Source of the DNA: Apostichopus japonicus
Taxonomy: Eukaryota > Echinodermata > Holothuroidea > Aspidochirotida > Stichopodidae
DNA: 64,000 bases
Direction of reading: 5' to 3'
NCBI RefSeq assembly: GCF_037975245.1
Contig: NC_092577.1
Location: 21,884,898 to 21,948,897, forward strand
The notes under the pieces were generated by a model that made no database searches, was not told the origin of the DNA, and saw nothing but the letters and a program-made list of their open reading frames with translations. Below, in pieces: positions 21,361 through 34,200 of the stretch. A program made the translations under genes and the position numbers. The stretch's first letter is position 1, and each line of letters opens with the position of its first letter.

Positions 21361-22885
21361 AGCTCCTACATGTTCCCATAAAGTAACCAACACTATAGCC
21401 AACACTTGTGATCTAAATATGGCGTCGAAAATGTAAGAAATAAGAGACCTACAAGCGTGTCAACAGATATGATAACAATGGTGACCTCAGATGACATGAC
21501 CTTTAAGTTTCAAAATGTTCCACCACCCCATTCACAACTTGTCCCAAAATATCAACCATGTCACACCTTGGCATTGAGATTTAATTGCATTAAATATCCA
21601 AAAATTAACTTTGAACTTCACACACAAAGGTCACCCGGAGGTCTACCGATTGACATTTTTGATCGGTGAGACCTATATAGAGCATGACTGTAAAAATTAA
21701 AACATTTTTTCTTTCCCCATTTTCTCCCCCCATAATACTACTTTTTTAACATTAGCTGACCTTTGGTGACCTTGTATCACATGACCGTTAAGTTTGAAAA
21801 TATTCCCCTATACCATTTGCAACTTGTCCAAAAAAATCAACCTTGTCACACCTTGGCACTGGGAGTTATTGCATTAAATGTCTGAAAATTAACTTTTTAC
21901 CTCAAATAACTTCGCACACGAAGGTCAAATGGGGGTCAACCCATTGACATTTATGATCGGAAGGTACCTTTGACATCTGAAAATAGCATCGAAACTAAAA
22001 ATCCACAAAACACGAAAAGGTCACCAGAGGTCAAATTGAGGTCAAGGGTCACCCAGATGCGGGTCGACAATTGGATTACATTGAAGCAACTCCCAACCCT
22101 AACGGACAATTTGTTCTCAACTTGTTACAAAAATACTAGTTTTTTATCATTAATTGACCTTTGGTGACCTTGTATCACATGACCGTCAAGTTTGAAAATA
22201 TTCCCCTATACCATTTGCAACTACTCCAAAAATATCAACCTTGTCACACCTTGGAACTGAGTTATTGCATTAAATGTCTGAAAATTAACTTTGACCTCAC
22301 ATAACTTCGCATACGAAGGTCACACGGGGTCAACCTATTGACATTTATGATCAGAAGGTACCTTTAACATCTGAAAATAGCATCGAAACTGTAAAAAATC
22401 CACAAAACACGAAAAGGTCACCAGAGGTCAAATTGAGGTCAAGGGTCACCCACATGCGGGTCGACAATTGGATTACATTGAAGCAACTCCCAACACTAAC
22501 GGACAATTTGTTCTCAAGTTATCGCAAAAATAGTACTTTTTTTTATCATTAATTGACCTTTGGTGACCTCGGATCACGTGACCGTTAAGTTTGAAAATGT
22601 TCCCCTAACCAGTTCACAACTTGTCGCACATTGGCACTGGGAGTTATTGCAGTTTTAATATTTTCTGTTTTTGGACCATAACTGACCTTTGGTGACCTTT
22701 GTGGGCACCAAAAACAATAGGGCACACCTTCACCATATGGGGGATCTATAGTCCAAGTTTGGCCTCAATCCAACAGTCCCTTATTGAGATAGAGCGTACC
22801 CAAGCAAGTGTCACAGACGCACACACACATACACGCATACACACACACGCCAACCTGACTGCATAGGTTCCTTTTGCAAGGAACC
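21361..22885. repeat. AGGTCA-rich tandem repeat inserted in the LINE 3' UTR
   Basis: Three copies of a unit of about 396 bp, marked by tgacctttggtgaccttgta at 21762, 22158 and 22555, with partial copies at both ends. The right end has a CA-rich microsatellite (22820-22855) and the small inverted repeat ggttccttttgcaaggaacc. The same LINE 3' UTR is uninterrupted at 47040-47080, so the boundaries are defined by comparison. No coding sequence is seen. Confidence 0.8.
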
Positions 22886-22894
22886 AAAAAAGGT

Positions 22895-25800
22895 TCATAC
22901 GCCCACCGACCTGTAGAGACAAAACGCCCAACCACCCACTGAAACATTCAAAAAACCACAAAAGGACAACCAGCACGCAGCGAAACAAAACAGCCTTCCC
23001 CAGCACACCCGTCCAAAAAAGGCAGCCCCAGATAAACGGCGAAAGTCGCCTTCAATTTGAAGGCGTATGTCAGACTTCACCGCCTCCAGGACTGCCTGCC
23101 AACTGGCAAATTTCCCCCTAAAAACAACATCACATCTATTCCTCCAAATAAGTTTTTTTAGAACAGAACAAACATAAATAATACGCTGCAACACAGCAAC
23201 GGAACAAACTGGAGGATCTAATCCATATAAAACAAAGCCCTGTCCTACCGACCAGGAACGGTCTCCCGTTAAACGGTCGGTCCAGGACTGAAACCACTCC
23301 CACAAGTTCAAAACAAAGGGGCAATGCCAAAAAACATGGGCAGTACTTTCTAAGCTGTCACAGCCGGTCCTCGGGCACAGTCCATCACCCAATCGCCAGT
23401 GATACCTTTTCAAATTGGTCACCAAGGCACCATGTGCAATTCTCCATGCAAGATCACGGAGCCTGCAACCATTCAGCCTTGAATGCACCGAACGCCATAC
23501 TTCGACAGGATGACGTCCCTGTACCAAAATTGCATTCAAGGCCCTATCCTGCAAGGAACTGAGAACGAGGGCCGGCCGTGACAGGTCAACAGGGGGCAAC
23601 TCAATAAGAGCGGAGCAAATGACACGCACCACTCTGCTTGGTGTGCTACTATGCGGTTCTCTGTTGCTAAACAGCGCCGGAACCCATCGACGCAAGTGCA
23701 ACCCGCCCCAAAAACGTACAAAATATGAACAAGGCAACCCTGGGTCAGTTACCGCTACAAACAATTGCTTAAATAACAAACAAGTTAACTTACTTCCCAG
23801 ATGAACCACCCCTAGCCCCCCCTTCTCCAGTTGTTGGTACAATACCGCCCTCTTGACCAGCTCTGTACCACCAGACCATATGAATGAAAAAATCGCCCTC
23901 TCCAACCGCACCAGGACGCGACGCGGAATAGGGTACACCGCGCCCGGGTACCACAAGATGGGCGAAACGAAACGATTACTAACAGTGACTTTCCCTAGGA
24001 TCGAAAGCCAGTGGGTGCCAAAGGCTTCGAGCCTGCGCTCAAATACCTCAGCCCTCTCGTTCCAGGTGACGTCACAAGGTGCATCGTAGCCGAACCATAT
24101 ACCATTAATGTTGATATTCTGATCCGACCACGACGCACCGAATGGTAAGTCTCTGTATCTCCAGCTACCAAGGCGAAGGCCCTTTGTCTTTTCCGGATTC
24201 AACTTCGCCCCGGTAGCTCTCTCAAAGATAGATAAATCCTGCGAGAGGGCACGAAAGGAGCCCAGACTCGAAACAACACATGTCACGTCATCTGCATATT
24301 GAACGCATTTCACTTTGGCACCCCTTGGCACAACGAATGGAACAAGTTTGGAGTCCCTTTCCAAAAGACGAGAGAGGGACTCGCTAAACAAAACATAAAG
24401 TAATGGAGACAGAGGGCACCCCTGGCGTACCCCCCTCTCTACGTTAAAACCTCCGAACAAAACCCATTTACGATAACAGAACTGAAACTTTGTTCATACA
24501 AAACAGAAATCCATTTACGAAAATTTGGGTGCAACTGAAACGTCTCCAATACATTCATTAAAAAACCGCGATCCACCATGTCAAAGGCCTTCTGCTGGTC
24601 CAGAGACACCAATGCACATGGCAGATCACGCTCAATAACAAAGTCGGTCAAGTCGCGCATCAACCACAAGTTTTGCTGGATGCAATCACCCTTCACTGCA
24701 CAAGTCTGGAGATCACGAACAAGATGCGGCATAGCCAGTGCAAGGCGGTTGCACAAAGCCTTAGCCAGCAACTTGTAGTCCAAATTTAACAAGGTGATCG
24801 GACGCTTGTTATGGGGATCCAAGGGGTCCCCAGACTTTGGCAGCAAAGTAATCATGCCCAGACGTTGACTTTGGTTTAACAGTCCGTTTTGGAAGGCGTC
24901 CTCGAAGACGGCTCTGATGTCGGGTCCTATTATTGCCCAGAAGGTTCGGTAGAACTCCCTCGGAAGCCCGTCCGAACCCGGGGACTTGCCGTTCTTCATT
25001 TTCGAAAGCGCCTTCCAAAGCTCAACTGTGGTTATTCCGCCCCCCCCCCCAAATATCATTGGCATCGTGGGGAACGGTTTTTGAGATTCCCCTCAATAAA
25101 TCAGACTGTGCTGACAAGTCGACATTGCCACGCGTAAACAAACTCGAATAATACTCTTTATATACGCGGACAATGCCATGAGGGTCACTGACCACGGTCC
25201 CATCGGTAGCGCGCACAGACGGGACGCGTCTGTCACCCGCCGATGAGCTAACGGACTGGTAAAACCTCAGTGAAGGGCGCTCCTCGGCTTCCACCGCTTC
25301 GACACGGGCCCTGACGCGGGCACCGTGGTACTTTTCATCGAGATAAGTCTGCAAAGCGATGACTGCCGAAGGGTCACCAAACTTCACCTCCGCGCACAGC
25401 TTCGATAATTTTTCTCTTCGACGCCGTGCGCGGGTCACGCAATACTGAATTGCGTAGCGTTTGACGCGCAACTTGACATCATCCCACCACTGGGATGTAG
25501 AAGCAAAGGCCGGCTTCAATGTTTGCCATCCTTTGTACCTGGTCTCGAAACCCTGGCGGAATTCTGCCTCGCCAAGAATCCGACAGTTAAGCTTCCATAG
25601 GCCCCGCCCGATCGGGAAAATGGAAGGCAAAACAAAACGTGCTACTACAGTGTCTTGGTCAGAGAGCGGACAGCTGAGCGTCACCCACGTATATACCGTA
25701 CTACACGGGTGCATATGCCTCCAGACATCGGCTAAAAAGTGTGCCGAAGTGAATCTGACCAATTCTCTGATCCCAGCGTCGGGACTAGCAGACACAGAAG

Positions 25801-26228
25801 CCCCGAGTCTGGGACACAGTTACCAGGTACCAGGAACAAAGGAAGGCAGTGTGTTAAAAAAATCTCGTCTAGCAGAAGGCCGATTGGGAGCATACACATT
25901 GCAAAGGGAGATGTTACCCTGTGGATACTTGAAAAGAATGCAAACCAATCGGCCTTCGTGATCCGTCTCCACCCTAGTGGCACAACCCGCCTGACGAGGT
26001 GACAGGAGGATGACAGTGCCACAGGATGAAGACGAAGCAAACGAAGCATGCAGCCCACCACCCCACTCATAAGCCCATAGAGGGACATGTTCTTCCAAAA
26101 TATGTGTTTCTTGCAGGCAAACTCAGTCGACTTCCATTGAAATACATTATTGGAAAATGGGACTGCGCTTGCGATAATCCCTCATGCCATTGACGTTGAA
26201 GGTGGCAACTGAAAATGTATGTGCCATG
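22895..26228 (-). pseudogene. LINE ORF2: apurinic-type endonuclease and reverse transcriptase
   Basis: The endonuclease begins near 26228 (ATFNVNGMRDY, CLQETH, NVYAPNRPSARRDFF) and ends with PLSDQDTVVARF, where SDQ replaces the usual SDH. Stops in the first block and a deletion near 25820 inactivate it. The RT follows (KNGKSPGSDGLPREFY, RPITLLNLDYKLLAKAL, DQQKAFDMVDRGFL, GVRQGCPLSPLLYVLFSESL, QYADDVTCVV). A single frame of 521 codons (24460-22895) runs from before the GCPLSP block to the end, including the YADD active site and a C-terminal Cys/His cluster (CPRTGCDSLESTAHVFWHC). A one-frame shift near 24450 separates it from the N-terminal RT. Confidence 0.85.
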
Positions 26229-27832
26229 AGAGGGCAATGGGGCAAAACTCTGCCGACGACGATTCTGTAAGCTTCAAGCGCGCTCTAGACGACATATCGT
26301 CGTCGGAGTCGTCACTTGAGGCCGACCTTTTCAGTGAGGGTTCCCCCCATCTCGTCGTACCAGCTGGTCCTAGTGGCACGTTTCGGCTCGACGATCACAG
26401 CCTCCGGAGTCGCTGTCAGACATAGCCTCCGGAGACCCGACGACCGAGTCGTCGTCAGACAGTCTCCGGATCTGGCGATACCGGCGGCGGACTGGGGACG
26501 GAACTGGACGGGTTGATGGGGGAAGCTGGTGGAGACCCCGTGTCCGCTTCGCTGTGTGGTGGACACGGTGCGGGCACGGGGTTGATGGGGGAAGCTGGTG
26601 GAGACTTTCTCGGTGCGGGCACGGGGTTGGGGTCTGCAACTACGGGGGAGGGTGAAGGAGGTGCGGAGAGTGAATCCTCACCCGGTTCTCCCTCCTTGCG
26701 AGGAGCTTCCTCCGGGGCAGTAGGTGCGCCAGAACTTGGCGCCATGGCTTGACCCCACTCTTTGTCATAAAGACATAAGAGGAGGGACAAGCGCGAAAGA
26801 CATGTCCCTCCTTCCCACAGAGTGAGCACACAACTTCGCTTGGGCAAGCAGAGGTATCATGCCCAAGACGAAGGCAGCGCCCACACTTTTTATTTGGGCA
26901 GCCCTTGGCTTCGTGCCCGGTCTCCCGTCACCTGAAGCAGGTACGGGGTTGACCGGGGTAACGCATGTGAGCTTTATGCCCGGCAATAAAAAGGAAGGAG
27001 GGAATGTCCTGCTTTAGGTCGATCCGAACCTGTCGGTGCCCGTTCAACACCCCGGGGGCCTTTGCGTGGGAGCACATTTTAATAGCCTTCACAGCCCCAA
27101 ACCGACCTAAAACAGTTGCGACAAGTTCCTGACGCACCTCTAATCCTACGTGGATGACAGTTACGGAACGTTCGTATGGAGCAGGCATGAGACTCTTCCG
27201 CGGAAACGCGGATTTCCTAATTTTTTTTGGTGTTCATTTTCGCGTTTTTTCTCGTAATTCGCGTTTTTTATTATTTGTTATTGTTTTGTTTATTTAATTT
27301 TTTTTATTTATTTATTTTTTTTTTGGCCGAACATGCTGGACTGTGAAGGGAAGGAACACCGAATTTGATCAGTGGTGGAATCAAGCAGCACAAAGCAAGC
27401 AAAAAATCCTTTTTTTGGTTCAAAATGGATGTGATAGATTCCATCTAGAGTCCACCATTTTGCATTTAAGCCCTCCTTACCTGACAAAAAAATTCTAAAG
27501 GGGAGGGGGACACCCACTCCCCTTAAACCCCTCCCCCAGGACGGCGATCGATAAATTTCAGATTTTTTTTCCCCGGCTCAGTCTCATCCCTGGTATGGAG
27601 TAACTGTCAAACCTTCAACCCCACTCAGCAACGTCACACCCTTCTGCCGGGTCACGTCACTGGTAAAACGTAGATCATACGTATTACGACCCTGGAGAGC
27701 TTGTAAAGCATCAACCTCTCCAGGCACAACAACACCCTTACTCTTTAAAATACTAAAAACTTGCACCGGTGGAACCGCTTGTTCACCGGTGAAGGTCAAC
27801 TTAACAATTTTCGAATCACGGCGCGATGCCAT
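26228..27832 (-). pseudogene. LINE ORF1 (CCHC gag-like), split by a hAT element
   Basis: Starts MASRRDSKIVKLTFTGEQA, homologous to ORF1 of the ORF1-only LINEs. The frame runs to VEGLTVTPY, is cut by the hAT insertion at 27182-27592, resumes with ERSVTVIHVGLEVRQE, and then has the knuckles CGRCLRLGHDTSAC and CSLCGKEGHVFRAC. A Pro/Ser-rich tail with a repeated SPPASPINP motif and an acidic end follow. Frame changes occur near 26940 and 26455. Confidence 0.8.
27182..27592. mobile_element. Non-autonomous hAT element, 411 bp, in LINE ORF1
   Basis: Terminal inverted repeats caggcatgagac and gtctcatccctg (one mismatch) with a perfect 8-base target duplication, gtatggag, at 27174-27181 and 27593-27600. 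Removing it and one duplicate restores the LINE ORF1 junction VTPY-ERSV. It has no transposase. Confidence 0.95.
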
Positions 27833-28205
27833 GATACCGAAGGTGGCTAGGCCACAGAGGAGTAACAAAAACAAACTTAAGACAGGTTTAAACTTAAAAC
27901 GATATACGATAACTATATACGACAAACGCACACACCCACTCCACGAAAGCCAACTGCCAATTTTTTGGCTTGTACCATACAGGAAGCTTGACCTAATGCT
28001 AAGTCCGAAACTGACTTTCATCAACGAGTGAAATAATATTGCACTAAAATTGGTCAACATTATAGGAATATGGGTGCACCATGTCAGATCAGCCAATTAA
28101 CGAACACACATTGACCGTCTGATAATATTGGCCCTGCTTGCGCGCCATAGACAAAATGGCTGTAGGACAAGTTTGCTGACAGAGCGAACATGATCAGAAG
28201 CACAG

Positions 28206-31200
28206 ATGGATTCCTTTGTGAAAGATAAATTAGAAGAATGGGGCTTGATGGAATGGGCTAATTCACTTCAAGGTATGGTATCATGTGCAAATATCTTTTT
28301 TATATGTAATTAAATTTCAAGAAATGCTGACGTAGCATACGAAGACATAACGTAAGGCTAAGTCGGTGACTGACTTCGTAGTCGTACTAGCCTATGGCCT
28401 AACGTTAAGCCATAACATAGGCTAGGCCTGACGTAGGCTAGGCCTGTAAACAGTACACTATTGCAGTGGGCTATCTGGTTAGGCTATGTAGTTTCATTCA
28501 AATATTGAGATGATGTATACATGTACAGAACCTCTACTAGGCTCTTGTATCTGATATACAAATCCACAATCCTGTATGAATATTAGGCCCCTAATGGTTG
28601 AAATTGTAAAATATGGAGCTAATTAAAGTTCTGTCTAATTAAAGTTCTAATTAAAGTTGTTAAACGGACCCGTTTAGCCTAGTCGCTGCCAGTTAGCCTA
28701 CGTACAAAAATGCAAAGTTTTTCGATAGGCCTAAGAAGTAAGATGTCAATATATCCTATAGGGCCTAGGCCTATTAATAACGTTAGGATTGCCCGGTGTT
28801 AGGACTTGCACGGAGACCAAACATTCCATAGTTTTACATTTGCCGAACTGTATATTTAAAAGAAATATGACGATGCAGAACTGCATAAGTAAGCATTGTT
28901 GACGATGCATAATTAAGCATTGTTGTGCGAAGTTTGCTAAGTAAATATGATTAGGCCCCTAGGCTAGGCCTATTTGCGATCATGAGGATGACGGCTAAAT
29001 TTGGACAGGCTAATGGGGTGTTTTTTTTTACACACAGGGGCAGCAACTGTAGTGTGAAGCATTTGCAATGTGCGTAATGTACGTACGTATGTACGTACGT
29101 AATGTACGTACGTAAGCCTACAGTTGGGTGACGGACGTGGACAAGATATGATGGCATTTTACGTGATTTAGTTTGCTTTCGTGGAGTGCGGACGACGTGT
29201 TTTCGGCTGCTCACCACTTTTTCGTTCACCACACACTTTGTGTTTTTTACGTTGGCCTTTCAATAGTTTGTTTATGGTAGTTTTGGCTTTGTTGCGTGGT
29301 TTTTGTTTTTAGAAGGTGCGTGGCTTGCCACACCCCTAGCTGTCATGGCGGCTCGCCGTGATAGCAAAATCGTATTGTTGAGTTTTTCGGGGGAGGCTAA
29401 GGTCGTCCCCGGACAAGTTTTTTCAGTTTTGCGTTCTCTTGGTTTAAAGGTCCCTGGAGAGGTTGACGCGCTTCAACGTAAACCTCTCCGGGGTATGAAT
29501 GTTTTTGATGTTGGGTTCACCTCGGAGGCTGCCCGCGTCCGAGGTGTCCATGTGTTGGAGGGAGTTGAGGGATTAAAGGTCACACCGTATGACAGTTCGG
29601 TGTGGGTGACAGTCCTCCATCTCCCTCTGGACATGTCTGAACAGGTTGTTGTGCGGACACTGGGGCGTTTTGGGAAGGTGACCGGCTACGAGGAGCCGGA
29701 ATTCCTTGAATGTAAGGGTGTCAAGACCGGGACTAGACGAGTTAGAGTTGAACTCAAGTCCGATATCCCCTCTACCTTGTGGGCTAATGGGCACAGGGCC
29801 CACATTGCATACCCGGGACAGCCTCGCACTTGTTGGAGGTGTAGGCTGGATGAGCATGAGGCCAGGTTGTGCCCGAACAAGCGGTGTAGCCGCTGTTTAC
29901 AGGTTGGGCATACCCTGGCCGAGTGTAAAGGGGATATCGTTTGCAACTCGTGTGGGAAAACGGGCCATCTCGCCCGTTTATGCCCAGACCGCTCATACAC
30001 CGCGAGAGTGGCTACGGGCGTGGTTGAAGCGGTCCCTGTCCCGGCCTCTGAAACCGTATCACATGATGCTCTTGTCATCGCCCCGGTGGAGGCTTTGTTC
30101 CCCCTTTCGTGTCCGACCTCTCCCCTGATCGAACTTGCCGAGACTGCCAGCCTGCCCACTGAGGCAGAGCAGGACAAAACGGCGGAGGTGGTACTAGCGG
30201 AGTGGCACGCGGCGCAGGATGCCGCTTGTACTGGTTCACCGGTAGCTATGCCCGCTATCGGTGATACTAGTTGGGCCCCGAGTCAACCGGCCCAAGAGAC
30301 AATTAAGTGGCCCAGATTCTGACTCGCCAATGGAGGACTGCACTACAGCCTTATTAGTTGTGGCTAAGGAGTCCTCCGATTGGTTTGATGAGACGAAACA
30401 GGCCACTGATCTCATTGACTCGAGTGGCCCTTCCACCCTACCCGCAGCCGCTTCCGCTATACCGGACACGATGGTCGCTAGTGGACCTCCTGTTCCTGAC
30501 AGGGAGGTCCACTCGATCAAGGTTGACGGGGAGTTAAGAACTCTGCTCCCTCGTAAGAAAAGGGGGAATACTTCTAGGGGCTTGAAAAGACCCGTATTGG
30601 GAAAACTTCGCAGGTAATGCGCAAGCCTGTCGTCTGCTATCGGGACGGCGTACCCCGGATGAATTTTGGAGTTAGTTGTGTGGTCGTTACATAATATGGG
30701 TTGGGGGGAGGGGGGTTTCTGTTTGTGGTTTGGACTTGGCTTTTTGGGGCTGGTTTGTGCAGCTTTATTGTTTTGGTTCTGTTAGCCTTTGGGTCCGTGT
30801 TCTTTTCACGTCACGTTAAACGCTACATTTTATACATTTGTGGGTTATTGAGAGATTTCTATTTGTGGGTTTTCAGTTGGGTTTTTGGTGGTTGTTAACA
30901 AACTGGGATTGTTTTTGGTTTTGTTGACCTTTGGTCCGTTTCCGTTTCTTTGCACGTAAAAAGCACACGTAGGCCTACAGTAGCGTTCAGCTACTAATTT
31001 TAGCCTAACGTTAGGCCTAATGTTAGCTATGGAACTAGCACCTGTGAACAAAACTATCATCAGAGTTTTTACCAGAATTTTAGGGTTAGGCCTATATAAC
31101 AAAAATAGTTTAGTTAAATAGCTAATGCTACATCTGATTAAGCAGTAAGTGTACTAACATACTGTAGCTTATCAGACTACCGAACGGAAAGGCAAAGAAG

Positions 31201-34200
31201 ACCAAAAGAGAGGCAGAACTTGGAATAAATTTACAACGATTTCATTTTAAAATTTCTTGGGAATGAAAATTTTGAACTATGACACAAAATTAACATTTAG
31301 GCCTAGCCTACAATGTTAGGCCTCTGCTAGGTCTATTTGGTCAAGATATGAAAAACAGCCTGTTTTGCATATATTATAGTTGAAAATAAGTAGACCTAGC
31401 AGATGCTATTTGTTCATAGCGCTTTTTGAGCGCGTTGCTATACGGTAATATTGGAACGCATTGTTAGGTAGCCTAGGTGTATATGCATTATTCGGGCCCC
31501 CGCAGTATGCCGGCACCTTGAGATACCCTACGATAAATACTTGTATATTAATTCTACAAATTAAGTATGTACAGTTAAGCGGGGGGGGGGGGATGTTGCT
31601 GTAAGAAGTAAGTAGCACGGGGTGCCTGTATACTGTGCACTTTTCAGCTCAATTGCTTCAACATTGATTGAAAATATTCAGATTATGATGCCAGCACCAG
31701 ACAAACCTCAATCTATATAGGCCCTGGCATAATCGTCAGGGTTCGAAATACGTGGTAGTTCAGTAGGCTGTAGCGGAGTGTAGCCCTAGACAACCAAATA
31801 CGCGTTGGACTACCAGAACTGTCAGAACACTGAGTAGCAGTAGTCCGATGGGCTACCAACATTTCCCAACTTGAAAGCTATTATCTGTGATAAATTGTTT
31901 TCACCCACACTCACAATGTGTAAATCTTTTCCATAGCAATATTGTATATTGTATATATCATGAATCATCATTGTGTAAAAAAATTATAGGAAAAAAATGT
32001 TCACAGTCCAAGTCTGGGCACAAAAACTGCTTTCTGTGCAGACTTGTCACATATTTCATCCTTTTTCAGATTAATCTCGACTTTGAAGTCATCAAGCCAA
32101 AGTGTGGGACAAATTGTTCCTGTTATGGACACCTGCACTCGCTAGGAACCTACTGCATTATGCTCACAAGCAAAATGGTTGGTGTCGACACCTGGGGATT
32201 GTTCAAGACATCAGTCAACTATCAGGTAACTAAGTTGCAATAACTTAAACCCATGTAAAATGCATGTGAACTGTTTTCATGTCACACTGCCAGTGATGTG
32301 TCAGTGGGCCCCCGGTTGAGCTTCACCCTCAGTCATTTATTTATTATTTATTATACCAAATTTCTATAGCGCCCTTATCCAATCAGAAATTGCTCTAAGG
32401 CGCTTTACAGTAAAATACAAACAATCATGATATACAAATATATAAATCGATAATGTAAGGTATAAAAAGGGTAGAAAATTTTGTAAATACCAACTGACAA
32501 TAAATTGTATAAAAAATGCAAATGTAAAAGCGAAAATGATACAAACAAATTCTTGAAATTTAAAATATATATAAATGTGAAAAATTTTGAAATTTCAAAG
32601 CGCTATAACCGCAAAAACGCAAAATGGAAAATGCGTTGTAAAATGTGACAATATATAGTATAGAAAACACAGCTAATGGAATGCAGATCTAAATAGAAAG
32701 GTTTTGACTAGTTTTTTAAATTCATCTATATTTTTGGCACACTTAGCTTCCTCCGATAAACTGTTCCATAATGTCGCAGATGAGTAATCGAAACGCCTGT
32801 TTCCGTATGTAGAAGTTTTAATGACAGGTTTGGTAAGTAAGGACTTGGATTCTGAGCGTAGAGATCGAGTAGGCTTGTATTTATGCATTCATTCAGAGAG
32901 GTAGATAGGGGCTAAACCATTAAGTGACTTATATGTATATAACAGAATCTTACAATTGAACCTGCAATGAATCGGCAACCAATGTAAGTCACGTAATACG
33001 GGTGTAATATGCTCATGTCTACGAGTGCGACTTACAAGCCGTGCAGCGCGATTCTGAACTCGCTGAAGGCGATCGGTTAGCTTGTGAGGCAGGCCATATA
33101 GCAGTGCATTGCAGTAGTCCAGTTTTGATGTCACAAGGGCATGTCACAAGGGCACAAGGGCACAAAGTCTTGATGTCACAAGGGCACAAAGTCTTACATG
33201 CATCATCTGAGATATACCTTCTAATTTTGCCAATATTCCGGATCTGCCAATAACAGGACTTACAGATAGAGTCAACTTGATTATCCATGGTAAGGAGGGA
33301 AATAATGAAAATGGTGTGTATTTGGAGGAGGGGGTCAGTCAGGGGATTAAGGTGACCAGTCAGATAACAGAATAGTGTCAAGTATTATGCCTGATTGCCA
33401 TGTGTCAGTACACAGTGCCTCAGGTCTGGCATGGGCACAACCCTGCACAGTCAACATAGATGACATCGGATTTGCTATAAGCTACAAATGTTTTCTATTC
33501 TCGCATCAGAATTCTGGTAATAATGTCTGGCTTCATCGACAAACATTCATTGGCCTGGCATCCACCCAACTTTGAATCACAATCAGAGATGCTGTTGATA
33601 AATTGGTGGATTTGTAGAGCCGTCGGAGATCCTATCCACACTATAATAATGCATATTGTTCCACTGAAAGACATTATTTTAACTGATATATCATCATATA
33701 TTACCATATATTATTACCATATATCATCATATATTACCACAAATGTGTTAGCTTATAACACGGGCATCATCAGTGCCTCCATGAGTGTTAAATCTGTGAA
33801 TCTTTCCCCAAGGTTTTTATTTCCCTGTTTACAGATGATGAAGTATGCAACATTGCACAGCAGTGCATTCCATGCATTCTACCTGTTGGGTCACAGAAGG
33901 TGAAGGGCAAAGGAAAACGGGCTACAATTGAAGATGCCCTAACTTCATTTGTGGATTTGCAAAAGGTGAGCTGAAAGCTAAATTTTAAGTTGAAAAATTA
34001 TTTTTATTAGATCATCGTCGGTGACAGGTTCATCTAGGAAAATTGACAGACGATACAATTATGGATCAATCAGGCAAAGAGCTTGCCTTCTCTTCTCGAG
34101 CAGTGTACATCGATTGGTGAGACAAGACATGCATCAATTACAATCCCACCCTGCTCGTAGAACCACCATTATATGTTCCCATCTAAAAGACATGAACGAT

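Larger units (their letters stand above)
21268..27956 (-). mobile_element. Near full-length L1/Tx1-like LINE with two nested insertions
   Basis: On the minus strand the element runs from about 27956 (5' leader with ctttcgtggagtgggtgtg) through ORF1 (ATG at 27832) and ORF2 (about 26228-22895) to the terminus GGGTCACGTAAAAAGCA near 21268. Without the nested 1.5 kb repeat (21361-22885) and the 411 bp hAT element it is about 4.8 kb. The flanks share ccaattt (21258-21264 and 27957-27963), a possible short target duplication. ORF1 and ORF2 are both interrupted, so this copy is dead. The protein order and CCHC ORF1 fit the L1/Tx1 group. Confidence 0.85.

Noticed and set aside
26370-26752. Separate Pro- or Gly-rich genes on either strand
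   Set aside because: They are the low-complexity tail of LINE ORF1 and its antisense.
29573-30177. Long minus-strand open frames over the LINE ORF1 copies
   Set aside because: They are antisense shadows of ORF1; the plus frame has the CCHC knuckles and the matching paralogues.
31735-31860. hAT element with end cagggttcgaaatac
   Set aside because: Only one end is seen; no inverted partner or 8-base duplication found.
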